Part shown: piece after piece, positions 46,946 to 57,922 of the stretch
How positions within the stretch are numbered: position 1 is the stretch's first letter
How the letters are laid out: every line of letters begins with the position of its first letter
Assembly (NCBI RefSeq): GCF_001632365.1
Contig: NW_024468542.1
Coordinates: 289,051-353,050 of the forward strand
From: Laetiporus sulphureus 93-53
Lineage: Eukaryota; Basidiomycota; Agaricomycetes; Polyporales; Laetiporaceae
DNA: 64,000 bases
Reading direction: 5' to 3'
Made by a program: the position numbers and the translations under genes
The notes under the pieces: generated by a model
What the model was told of the DNA's origin: nothing
The model's input: only the letters and a program-made list of their open reading frames with translations
Databases searched by the model: none

Positions 46946-47944
46946 CTAGAGTCGCGTTAATGGTGCCCATTGTGGTAAGTGGCAATCCGGGAATTGTTCT
47001 TCCACGTTGCACTCACATTCATACCCACTATGGTCCTATACTTGGAAACCTCCTTCGGCGTTGTACCTTCCACCCGAGCCCATATTTTAGTCACGGAGCG
47101 AGGGGGTAGCCATGGTACTGCAGTCAATGGCGAGCTCTGCACGGGATTCGGTGTAATCCAAGCTCTCGGGCATTCATGAGTAGCCTATTGCACCTGCCTG
47201 CGAATCAGTCCAACATAACATCACCAGTGTCAGCAGTCAACACACCATGTGTCCTTTGCCGTTCCGAGTGATCCGGTCAGTCGTATTTAATGATCTCGAT
47301 GATCCACCTTCAGGAGGGAGGCTGAGGTTTGCGCTTAATAGGTGCAGCGGCAGCCCCCTCGGTCTCGGTCTACCTTGCATGTCATTAACGACTCTCGGGT
47401 GGGGAGCCTTCTCGGTACACGGTGAGCACAGAGAATGTTGCGATCAAGTGCTGGTTTGCTGACTTACCGACTGACCAACCTTGGCTGTAATATTCTGTGC
47501 TGTGCTTACATAGATTATCTCAGGCAAAGCTTCTCGATCACCGATGTCCGAAGGGCGATCAAGGCTTTGCATGCCGCGCATTAGATGTGACACATTTTTT
47601 ATATCTTCGGCTTTGTGACAATTGAGAGCGGCCCAAGGGTGAGATACTGTGGGATTGTGGGTAGAGCGCAGGCGTGGCGGCGCATTGGACGCCACACGCG
47701 GGAGCCTGGTCGAATATTTGGTGGAACCAGTGTCAATGTGAAAACGCCGAGGCATGTCAATTCCCTTCGCCGTAGCTTGCATACTGGGCACGAGTCTCGT
47801 GGGAGTTCCGGCTGGTCGAATATGTGGGGCAACACTGAGCGCCACACTCGAGGGCGGGGACAAAGTCATGAATGCGCCACTGCTTCTTTGTCCTCGGTGA
47901 GCACGTGGATATACTTCTGTATCTGGGCTTCTCGTGTTTGGCAT
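46394..47944 (-). CDS. D3: family D protein
   Basis: Exons 47944-47468 (159 codons), 47407-47246 (54), 47184-47017 (56) and 46945-46394 (183 plus stop), phase 0, give about 452 aa. The acceptor used by D4 for exon 3 would place a TAG three codons in. A TAG acceptor six bases further (CAATAG) removes that stop and keeps phase 0, so the gene is probably intact with a shifted acceptor. The intron 2 donor is GTGTGT rather than GTAAGT. Exon 1 has HRGQRSSGAFMTLSP and VASNAPPRLRSTHN. Function unknown. Confidence 0.62.
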
Positions 47945-48074
47945 TTAACTGAACTGTATGATATTGTCATAGAGCAAGCAGGGTGTGTGAAATGAAAGAT
48001 GAGGGGAGGGGACGAGAAAGGCACGAATACGAGACGCGGTTCTAACGCGGGCGCCTGATCCACCGTGGCTTGCA

Positions 48075-48118
48075 CGCCCGGGATTGGATAGCATGCGGGT
48101 GGCGGGTGAGCCACTCGG
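48075..48118 (-). promoter_or_regulatory. Family D upstream element with CCAAT box (D3)
   Basis: CCAAT core on minus at 48083-48087, 139 nt upstream of D3; ggtggcgggtgagccactcg forms an imperfect inverted repeat. Confidence 0.5.
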
Positions 48119-48264
48119 ACGCATGTCCAAACAAGCTGCGAGAAGGTATGGCACTCTTTCCCCTTCCCCGGTTAGGTACGTGGCAGCGGCGTGGGTCCGC
48201 AGTTTTCTCAATCACGGATCCCGTCTTGTTTGGCCGCCACTCCTTTGACCGGGGTTCCCCTGTA

Positions 48265-48456
48265 TCAGCGGTAAATCGTAGAGTGCATGAAAGTCGCGAC
48301 GGAAGCAGTAACCCTGAAGCCTATGATTACCGTATTTCCAATTTCTGACCACTTTTGAACTGTTGGAGTATCCGCAGGCAGTGGCGATGGTGCCGGAGTG
48401 ATTTCCCGTTCGCGTCGACGACATGAACGTCTATCTGCACCACCGTTTACGCCCAC
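48265..48456 (-). pseudogene. E3: family E fragment
   Basis: Keeps only the signature exon: ITPAPSPLPADTPTVQKW, then GNTVIIGFRV. At the exon end, where E2 has GTGAGT, this copy reads GCGACT, and no PMS exon follows. The D3 promoter lies directly to its left, so the fragment was probably truncated by rearrangement. Confidence 0.55.
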
Positions 48457-49290
48457 CGCGGAATAGGGCTCATTCGGTATGCATCAATACCGTTGTCCTC
48501 TGCTGTTCAATCCACTTGGAAATCGTGATGCACCATAGAGCCGGAAGATTGGTGCTCTTCCACCGCCTGTAGGTCATGAGTAAACATTCAGTGGCGAGCT
48601 TACTTATGATCAGCTGGCTGACGTGGTCGACCACCTGTGACTGTACTGGCTGGTGCATTTACAAATCGATGTCACACGGGGGGGCGTATTCTCTACGTTA
48701 ATATTCTTTCCTAGATGAGTCTATTTCGTCTGCTTCTCATTCCTAGTGGTGTTTGTGCGCAGCACAGGCGCGTCCATCTGGTCGGCTGCCATCGGCAAGA
48801 CCAGGCCGCGCCTTCTCATGCCTCTTCACAAATGTTAGGGTGTTCGCTTGTTGACTGACTGCGTCATACATCTTGAACGGACAGGGCAGGAGTGGAGAAG
48901 GTGCAGAAAGACTCTTGATGCCCTGATAATCGCGAACTCCAATGGTTTCAGATTGACGCTAACACGTTGAAGGTGTCAAGGAGAAAGCGCTGCTTTGGGC
49001 CTTTCGCAGCGACCAAACCGACCAACGTATGGTTCCTTCTTTTGCGCTTTCTTGGACCTAAACCGCACTGTGACGATGTATGCAAGTTACAACTGAACTG
49101 GCCCGTCCTTGAACATAGCGATGAGTTGAGGTACTCGATCATTGGGCCAACCTCTGCTCTACACGAATTACTGTTTTCCTATAGAAAGACACCGTACATG
49201 ACCTGTCCGTTTATGAATATAATCAGAAGCTTTGAGCGAAAGAAACTGCTGAGAGGGGAGGAGAGCGGGCCACAAGATGGAATGTGGCCA
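48457..49290. other. No gene seen
   Basis: Spacer between D3 and the last unit; isolated short frames only. Confidence 0.5.
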
Positions 49291-49294
49291 GCTG

Positions 49295-49306
49295 ATTGGC
49301 CGCCAC
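49295..49306 (+). promoter_or_regulatory. ATTGGCCGCCAC element (D4 unit)
   Basis: Exact copy. Next to it, gtggccagctgattggccgc contains ggccagctgattggcc, an imperfect dyad also seen at 46.1 kb. Confidence 0.45.
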
Positions 49307-49619
49307 CGCCCATCTCGATGCCACTTACCAGCGCGTTCCTTCAGCGGACTTTGGATCCTGTCGTTCCTTTCCACTTGCTTTGTGATATCTCGATGCTTTG
49401 CTATGGAACGTACTACGCTACAATTACAGCAAATATTGACCCACAGGCAACTGGGTCAAACGGAAGAAGACTGTCGACGTTGGCACACGATTGTCCGAGT
49501 TGATGATACCTTTGTTGACAAAGTCAAAGTTGAGATGCCTAATGCTAGCCTTTCCGCGCTGTCTCTATACTCTGAGCTGCTAAGAACTCCTCTTGATGCA
49601 CATTGCACAACGATGCTAT

Positions 49620-51146
49620 CTACCTCACCGCGCCGTCAGACGCCACTTCAAGAACCGGCCGCTTCGCGATCATCGTCTGTTCTGCGCCCTTTTCGAACGT
49701 GTTACCGAACGCTCGCATGGTTGCATCATGACGAGCCTTATTCGACATCTCTCTCCATTCGCGATTTTGTGTAGCTTGCGTTCGCTGTTGCAGATGGAGG
49801 TCTGAGTGTAGATAAGCCAACACGGAGGACGGCTTGTATCTTCCTGTTGGAATAGGAGTCTCGTGAGCATCCCCAGAGTTCTTTATCTTCTTTACAGTGT
49901 TTTGGACGGCGGTCTGTCTGGCTCGACTGGCATTTGCATGGTTGCGAGCCAACTCTGACCAATCGACGTCTTCCGCTGACTGGAGTAACCACGCAATCGT
50001 ATGATAAGCGGTGTCAACGAGCTCATCATCCTCCGCAGGCTTCACTTGATGCGTATCGCGTACCAGCGGTTTGGGTGCCTTTGGTCTCACGATTGGATCA
50101 CACAGAGGATACACCATCTAGTTGCATTGATGGCGCCAGTTATGGTAAGCGGCAGATCTGGGAGATGTCCTCCAACGTTGTACTCACATTCACACTGACT
50201 AAAGCACTATGCTCGAAGCCCTCCTTCAAGATTGTGCCTTTCACGCCGAACAAATTTTCAGTGATGGAATGTGGCGGTACGCCTGGTTCTGTGGTCAATG
50301 CCGAGCGGTGCGTGGGGCTCGATGTAATCCAAGCCCTCGGGCGTTCGTGAGTAGCTGTTTGTATCTGCTTGAGAATCAGTCCAAATAATCTTCACAGTGC
50401 TGCAAGTTTACACACCATGTGTTCATTGTGAGCGATTCCATCAATCGCACTCGACGATTTCGATCGTACTCGACAATTTCGATCGTACTCGACGATTTCG
50501 ATGGCCCATCTCCGGGAAGGAGGCTGAGGTTTGCGCTGGACAGGTGTAGCGACTGTACCCTTGGTCTCAGTCCACCTTGCGTGCCAGTGATGACTCTCGG
50601 GTTGGGAGCCTTCTCGGTATGCGGTGAGCACAGGGAATGTTGCGATCAAGTGCTGGTTTGCTGACTTACCAACCGACCAACCTTGGCCGTTACATTCTGT
50701 TCTGTGCTTACATAGATTATCTCAGGTGAAACCTCCCGGTCACCGATGTCCGAAGGGCGATCACGGCTTTGCGTGTAGCGCGTTAGATCTGACACTTTTC
50801 TGGTATCTTCGGCTTTGTTAGGATTGAGAGCTGCCCAAGGACGCGATATTGTGGGATCGTGTGTAGAGCGCAGGCAGGGAGGCGCATTGGACGCCACACG
50901 TGGGGGCCTGGTCGGATGTCCGTTGGAACCAGTGTTAATGTGAAAACACTGAGGCATGTCAATTCCCTTTGCCGTAGCTTGGATATTGGGCACGAGTCTC
51001 ATGGGGATGCTGGCTGGTCGAATATGTGGAGCAACACTGAGTGCCACACTCGAGGGCGGAGACAAAGTCATGAATACGCCACTGCTTCTTTGTCCTCGGT
51101 GAGCATGTGGATATACTTCTGTATCTGGACTTCTCGTGTTTGACAT
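49620..51146 (-). pseudogene. D4: family D gene with a repeat-induced frameshift in exon 2
   Basis: Exons 51146-50670 (159 codons), 50609-50416 (194 nt), 50364-50188 (59 codons) and 50117-49620 (165 plus stop). Exon 2 is 32 nt longer than in D3 because a 19-bp sequence is present three times (about 50,452-50,508), so it no longer ends in phase 0 and exon 3 would be read out of frame. Exons 1, 3 and 4 are open and close to D3 (HRGQRSSGVFMTLSP; YKPSSVLAYLHSDLHLQQ). It is either a recent pseudogene or uses an alternative donor. Confidence 0.6.
50452..50508. repeat. 19-bp minisatellite, three copies, inside D4 exon 2
   Basis: Plus-strand unit cgtactcgacgatttcgat in near-perfect tandem. D3 has a single diverged copy at the same place (near 47,287). 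Confidence 0.8.
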
Positions 51147-51269
51147 GTAACCGAACTGCATGATATTGTGACAGAGCGATAAGGGTGTATGGAGTGGAGG
51201 AAGAAGGGAGGGGACGAGAAAGGCTCGAACGCGAGATGCGGTTCCAATTCCAGCGCCTATTCCACTGTG

Positions 51270-51315
51270 CCGGGATTGGCTAGGGTGCGCGTGGCGGGTG
51301 AGCCACTCGAACTCA
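51270..51315 (-). promoter_or_regulatory. Family D upstream element with CCAAT box (D4)
   Basis: CCAAT core on minus at 51275-51279, 129 nt upstream of D4; ggcgggtgagccactcgaac follows. Confidence 0.5.
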
Positions 51316-51330
51316 TGTGCAAGCAAGGTG

Positions 51331-52914
51331 CGAGAGGTGAGCCACTCTTCCCTCTTTCCCGGCTAGTTGTGCCACAGCAGCGTGGGTGAGCAATTTCTTT
51401 CAATGACGGATCTCATTTTGTTCGGCTGTCCCTCATCCGATTTGAACTCCTTTTTTTTATCAATGGTATCTCCTGGAGGAAATCCTTTGTCTATCTATCG
51501 TACTCTGCCTGATGCGAACCGATACGTCCACTGGGTCGATCAGGCATCGGCAAGATCAGGCCCCGCGCCTTGAACATTCCTTTTGTAAGTTTCGAGTGGA
51601 TTGTTCTCCTACTGATTTTCACCGTCCATCCCCTTAACTAGCTTGGTTCTCATTTCCTTGTTCCACTTGTTCGAGGGACATCGCTAGAAATCACGAACTC
51701 TGCGTAGTGGATTGCGGCACAGAGTCTGGGGATCTGGTGGCTAGAGTCTCGTGTTCCAACACGATGGCTAAAGTTTTAGATATATAAACTGCGGTTCAGT
51801 AATCGAGCTTGCTTGCTGCTATTGTCCGTAACTGACCTCTATGCGACTCTCGTCGGCCTGATCTCGGCTTGGTGCTTCAGCATCCGTCCATTCCTATGTC
51901 ACAGTTCTCGTTGACGCACTCGATCACTTCCAGGGTGGCCAGGTTTTTAGAAAACTTGATCATAATTCTGCTACTGATGTGAAAGTAGGCTGGAGTGTCT
52001 CTGAATCCGTGTTGCGGCTTCAGTAGTGTGTTTATCAGATATCCTTTCCATACCACCCTACCGCAAATTTTCTTTATGAATCCACGGAATCTCGGTTATG
52101 GAGTTGTAACTCATCAATAGACAACTGCGTATCACCTCACATTGCTGACGAGTTGGCGAAGATTTGACTTCGTCCTAAGTGGAGACCGGTAGCGCTCAGC
52201 CACAAGCGCGTCGCGTCTGAGAAGGTCTGCACGTCATGTGAGCGTGTGGGTAGTACTGACTAGATTTGTCTGGCGCAAGGTCTTCAACGTATTCAACTTC
52301 CAAAATACCTTGCTACATGGCATGTTCAACGGTTTCTAATGAAGGTAAAGATACCATGTTCATGTTACCGTAAGCTGCGGTCTTGCATGTGGCCAAAGAC
52401 CGGGACAATCCTTTGCATTAACTTTAAGAGCCTTTCCGGCGATGTCGATGAAAAGTGTACACCGATTTCTCGAACGAGACAACATCTGTGGACCGATGAT
52501 GCATGGATTGTGAATCATCATTGCAGAGATTATAGAGGAAGAGACAAAGCGTCTATCGATCATTCTGTCTAATCTGGAAGCCATCAATTGATCTGCGGAT
52601 TTGCTTCCGACGACGATCCAGCTGATCAACATTTGACAACCGACTCTCACCACCGTCTTGTTTCCTGCCCTTCACAACGAAGGGACCAATTTCTTCTTGT
52701 ATTCCCTCGCAACTCGTTCACGGGATGAACCGTGTGAATGCCGGAGCTTAAAGGGCACTAATCCGCGTTCGTACGCTTTCTGATGGGGTCTCGACTTCGC
52801 ATGGGGCCCCAAGCAGGCCCTACACGCCGCCGAACGTCACGTCCGTATAGCTAATACATAGATGCTATTTGCCACGGTGTCAAACGTTCCCGTCTCTTCT
52901 TCTTCACTGCCACC
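51331..52914. other. Gene-free end of the array
   Basis: Divergent intergenic DNA between D4 and the SDR gene. No shared element or supported frame, apart from a minus-strand 97-codon frame at 52,360-52,653 with no splice partner. Confidence 0.5.
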
Positions 52915-54351
52915 ATGGGATCGCTCTTTTCCAAAGGCTTCACTCCGGATGACCTCCCCGATCTGACCGGCAAAGTTATCGTTGTCACTGGAGGAAAGCA
53001 AGTCGTCGTCCAGATGTATCGTCTTTCACAGCTACTGATTGTTATGACAGTGCAGGAATAGGCTTCGCGACCATACAGCATCTTGTTAGACGAGGAGCGA
53101 AGATTTACATGGCGGCACGCAACAAGGAACGCGCCGATCGCGCCCTTGAGAGGCTGCATGCTTCTGGGATCGGCTCCGGGGAAGTAGTATGGCTATATAC
53201 CGACTTCAGCAATCCCGAGCTCGCGAAGAAAGCAGCGGAGTCGCTCAAGGAGAAAGAGGAGAGACTCGACGCCGTGGGTACAGGCATTCTATTTGCAGTA
53301 CCGTGTTCTTCGCTAACCCGTTAAAATGATAATCCGTCAGTGAATTGTGCTGCCTTGTGAGCATATTTAGACACAAGAGACGCAATTTGCTTAATTCTAT
53401 ACTCGTGACAGATTGCTTGTACCCTATGCCAAGACGTCGGACGGTAGGTTTTGCTAGTACGTGGCGCAATCCGATCCATACCTGATGGTGGTGAAACAGG
53501 GATCCAAGATGTTGTGATGGTTAAGTGAGCGTCACATGTGGGCGCTGGCGAAACGGCCAAGGCTCTTACGATGCGTCGCAGTTATTTGAGCCCTTTTGTC
53601 TTCATACGAACCCTGCTTCCGATACTCAAGCGGACGGCGGAAGAGCCGAACAGCGATGTTCGCATTGTTCATGTAGGTGGCATGAACATATTGCTAAATG
53701 ATCGCTAACATTATCTGCAGCTCTCCTCTAAGGAGCACTTCAATGCTCCGAATGACGTGCACTTCCGCAACGTCGAGGACTTCAACGTTGAATACAGTGA
53801 TTACTCGCTTCCTCAGTACCAGCGATACTGTGCGTTGAGAAGTGTACGAATTCAGGTGTCTGTACTGACCAAGATGCCGTAGCGTTGAGTAAACTGATGG
53901 GAATCCTGTTCGTAAAGGAGTTGCAGAGACGACTCGATGCAGAGAGCAGTCCAATCATCGTGATGGCCGTCCACCCAGGCGTCGTCAATACAGGTGAGTA
54001 TGTCTTCTTCTCCTTTCCTAGTCGCATTCCCGCACCCACATTCGGGCCTTACAACCGTCCTCAGAAGGAGTGCAGAAGTACGCTCACTCGGTCGGGCCCA
54101 TCCTCTCCCCCATCTACAGTGTCATAGCCAGTACCTTCTTCGAGCGTCCGGAAGTAGGCGGCTATGCCCCGGCATTCGCTGCTGTAGCGCCAGTGGTACG
54201 TGCCGAACCAAGGACCTATCGCGGTGCTTACATTGTTCCTCCGGGAATGGTGGGCAAACCAAGCCGGTTGGCTGAGAGCCCCGAGTTGGCGAAGGAGCTG
54301 TGGGAGACGACGGAGGGTATACTGCGGGACCTTGGGATAGATCTTCCGTAG
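52915..54351 (+). CDS. Short-chain dehydrogenase/reductase (SDR family)
   Basis: Nine exons: 52915-52997, 53051-53277, 53341-53356, 53412-53443, 53500-53524, 53582-53672, 53721-53829, 53883-53993 and 54065-54351. The frame closes at 326 aa. The cofactor motif TGGNAGIG is made by joining exons 1 and 2 through a GC-AG intron (donor GCAAGT). VNCAA corresponds to the NNAG motif, LSS to the catalytic Ser strand, and YSLSK to the YxxxK active site, completed across exons 7 and 8. HPGVVNT follows, as in SDRs. The arrangement resembles retinol dehydrogenase or WWOX-like fungal SDRs that reduce or oxidise small alcohols and ketones with NAD(P); the substrate cannot be told. No signal peptide. Exon 3 is only 16 nt. 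Confidence 0.9.
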
Positions 54352-55158
54352 GAGGTGCGTACCCGTAATGCGATGCAGATTGCAATGTAACAACAGCCAT
54401 CTACGCTTTATCCAATACATGGGCATCAAGTTTAGGACTTTGATCCGCTCTGCGTTTCTCATAACTGGATGCTGTGGAAGCCAGTGGCGATGCGAGAAGA
54501 CTGAGAAGCGGGGGTGCATACGTAGCGCGCGAAAGCCCTTTCCTTACGTTTCAAGAGATTCGTTGGTGCTCCATAACACCAGTCTGAGACTTCCAGACTT
54601 TGATGAAGCGGAAGACCGTGCGCCGACGTTCTGATGTATGATGATAATGATAGCGCGCGGTTGCAATGTACATCAGGACATCTCCCTTCCGCTGGGTACC
54701 TGAGCATATGGTGCAGTAAGTCAATTGTGGATCCTGCTCGCCCAACGCCCGCTGATGCAGGCTAAACCCTGCCTGTATCTCGCTTAGGAATTAGACCATG
54801 TCTCATAATGGAAAACGTTCAAGTCATCGGCGCGGAAGCAAATTCTGCATCACCGGATCAACGGTTGATGATCAAGCGAGGTCTTGGCGTGGTCGTACGC
54901 GTTTGAGACACGAACGCTCGTGCCTAAAGATCAACTCGTGCATTGATCTTCGGTGATACTGCCGGGCTGTTCGCTCAGTTTCTGTTAAGTTGTTCTGATG
55001 CTCGCCTGGGCGTGCGGCTGCAGAGCCACCGATGCTGTGATGATCAACTACGAAGCGCGTATCGGGTATGCCGTCGGAAAGATTGAATTGTTCGGATGCT
55101 CATATGAGAAGAGACGGTGCTGATGCGTGTGGTTCTGTCCCTGATCTCTCTCGCTGCC
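54352..55158. other. Intergenic
   Basis: Between SDR and the DUF6534 gene. No supported frame or repeat. Confidence 0.6.
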
Positions 55159-57220
55159 ATGGCTCTCATTGACCTCAATCCCACGATGGGCGCTACGTTT
55201 GTTGGTCTCCTGTTGGGCGCGGTGTAAGCTTTTGTTTTTTTTCCAGAAGAACTTCGCACAGATTCACTGACATGTCAACGTGCTAGGTTTCATGGAATAA
55301 CGACGTTGCAGTCGATTTTCTATGTATGGTCTTTGACTACGTGCGCCTTAAGACTTTGGCGTGCTGATGTAGCCATTCCATGACGTGAAGTATACGACCT
55401 ATCCAAATGACAAGATTGTCCTGAAACTCATGGTATGTCGAGATTTATCGCGATATGTTCGAATCTAAGCGATTTTTGATCCCTCGCAGGTGGCCTTGCT
55501 ATGGTATGTTTACAAGTATAGCAACCGATAGCCCGACGAATCATGACCTTTCGATTCAGGCTTCTCGACTCGCTCTCATTAGCCATGATTGCGTACGGCC
55601 TATACAAGTACTTGATCACGGACTTCCTGGATCCGCTTGCCCTGATGTACATGGACTGGTGAGTGTACGCGGCATCGCTTGATCTAATTGTGTCGTCTCA
55701 TGAACTGGATCACAGGGGCCTTGCTGTACGTCTCCTTTGCGTTGGCAGCCGACGGTTACTGATGTCACCGTCAGACCGAGCCTATCGTCTCTGTATGTCT
55801 ACCGGGAACACGTTACGAGTAGCCAATGCTCACATTTTCGCAGGGTATCATAGCCTTCATTGTCTACGAGTGAGTTAGTCATCAGATTGAGCATGTCATA
55901 GTGTTGAGATCCCTGCGCAGGTTCCTAATCTACCGCATATGGATGCGTAAGCTATGGTGCCTCTCGACTGTGGCATGGACTCATTGCGTTACAGTGAACA
56001 GACGTTTGGTGATCTGCGTAGTCTTCCTCGTAAGTATTGGAGGAGTAGTGGTGCACTTGTTGCTTGACGCTGATGGCCTTGCTAGGCTGCGTTTTCGCTG
56101 TTACCTCTCGGTGAGTGCTTAAAATTGATCTATGGCCTGCGACAAGGCTGAATAAAAACTTTTCTTAGCGCTGGCTTTCGGTGGGTGAGACCTCTGGAAT
56201 GTCCTGTTCTGCTGCTGATTGTCCGGAATCCAGTTGCATCCCTAAAATCGTGAGTTGACTGCATGCAAAACTGACATGCCATAGTTGACTGATACCGGTC
56301 GTAGAGTTATCGGAGGAGAGCGCCTGTGGACGAGTATAACTGGCCTGAGGGTACGTGGTAAAAGGGCGCATTCTCGAGTAACAGCTTACACAAGCCTCCC
56401 TGAAGTGGGTCGCGACCACCGCGGACACCACGACAGCAGCCCTTGATCTTATAATCGCCTGCACGATTTGCTGGCAACTGTACAAGAGTCGTACTGGCTT
56501 CATTCAGTAAGCGCATGATATACAAGAGCGTGAAGCAGGGATCCTGAACGCTCCTCTTGCAGGACCGACAAGATCATCCAGAGGCTGACCGTGTATACCA
56601 TCAACACTGGCCTGCTCCCTACGTGAGCACAGCGCATATTCGTGCTGACGCGTTGGGCTGACTGTACATTTCTCCAGTATCGTCAGCATTGGAGGACTAA
56701 TTGCTGTGAGCAATGTTGCCGACATTAGTCAACTACGCCGGTTTGACGTGCAACTTTGATAGTACCTGGTCGCGCCTGATACGCTCGCATTCGAGGTCTT
56801 CAACATCATTGTATCAAAAGGTGCGTTTCTCATGTTTTCAAAGAACGTGAACCTCATAGCTCATCCTCGTAGCCTACACAAATACTCTCCTTGCGACGTG
56901 AGTGCTGCCAGAGGAGATCCTATATGCTGTTTGCTAAGACTTTGGTACTCAGGTTGAACAGCCGACAGTCCGTGAAAGGATATGCAACGAATTCTAGCGA
57001 AGGATTTTCAGCTCCCAATATGGCTCCTGTCGAGTTCAAAGTGGGCAGGCCAACGTTACCGACTGCTAGATCTGGCGACTCCTCGATCGACGACCAATCG
57101 GAGGAAATGCACTTTGCATCTGTGAGCATGTGGCCTCGAACTCCTGATGATGTATCCGCTGATGAGGCATGTAGGCGAAGGTTGCCGGGCCTGACTCGGA
57201 TGCTCGCCCGTACGGTATAA
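55159..57220 (+). CDS. DUF6534-type multi-pass membrane protein
   Basis: Many tiny exons. Resolved ones: 55159-55223, 55287-55323, 55373-55432, 55490-55503, 55560-55658, 55716-55725, 55775-55792, 55844-55869, 55921-55946, 55995-56029 and 56086-56110. Exons between about 56,160 and 56,900 are visible but not fully fixed. The last exon starts near 56,952 and ends at 57220. It starts MALIDLNPTMGATFVGLLLG, typical of the family, followed by transmembrane segments such as LLDSLSLAMIAYGLYKYL and FLIYRIWM. The conserved SRTGF, then DKIIQRLTVYTINTGLL, and YLVAPDTLAFEVFNI with YTNTLLATLN mark the C-terminal membrane part. A hydrophilic Ser/Asp tail ends the protein. Agaricomycete genomes carry many such genes; the function is unknown. 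Confidence 0.82.
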
Positions 57221-57922
57221 CAAGGCAATTCATACCCTAGACGTTCCGCCAAACAGGCTGTCTAGCACCTCGCGTTCACCTGCGCTATGCGCGTGCATCC
57301 CCCCGCGACCATCATCACGACAGTGTCACGATATTCATTTCGGTTCACGCCTAACTAAAGCCGCGAGTCATTGTGCGGCTTGTGACGGTGTTGGTAGCGA
57401 TCGATGACTTGTTCCAAGTACTAAGTCCTAGCAAGTTCTTTATTGAAATTTCGTGCCTGTATTATGTCTCGTTATTTATTTGTGTCGTTAGCTTGTTGAC
57501 GAAATCAGAATGAGCGAGTCTTGTCTCAGAAGAAAGCACCAGGGTGCCGCCCGGTGGCACAAGCTTGCGTGAGTCCGGCGCTTGTCCGAGTCGCTTGTTC
57601 TTGCCCATCCCGGGCCAGCCAGTCATTCCAATCACTTCAGCTTTTGTACGCTAGCTCTGCTTGCTGTGATAGCGCGAATGCCATACCGGGCTACGGAAGG
57701 TCCTTGTCGACTAGCAAGACTAGGCAAGGCTGGATTCTCATCGTTCTTTATCCGTTGTTTCTGCGGTGATTGACCTGAAACATATCAAAATTCGACAAGG
57801 TTGCGGCTACCGCCCGAAGATGACACTCGGATATGGAAAATTCCCGCAGGAATCCTATATGAAGGCTGCCTTCTTTCTCAGTGACGTTTCCAGGACGACC
57901 CTACAAGCTCTGCTGCCTGCCG
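57221..57922. other. Intergenic / GMC 5' region
   Basis: No other gene supported. Confidence 0.6.

Larger units (their letters stand above)
46070..51330. repeat. Two short tandem units (about 3.2 kb each) carrying D3 and D4
   Basis: 46,070-49,260 and 49,268-51,330 share the element region (ggaatgtggccagctgat at 46,088 and 49,280), the D gene and its promoter. They lack a B gene. D3 and D4 resemble each other more than D1 or D2, so this duplication is probably younger. Confidence 0.75.

Noticed and set aside
35425..51146. Repeated gene units taken as a mating-type A (HD1/HD2) locus
   Set aside because: I found no homeodomain recognition helix (WFxNxR), no divergent HD pair and no MIP neighbour. 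The B and D genes are co-oriented.
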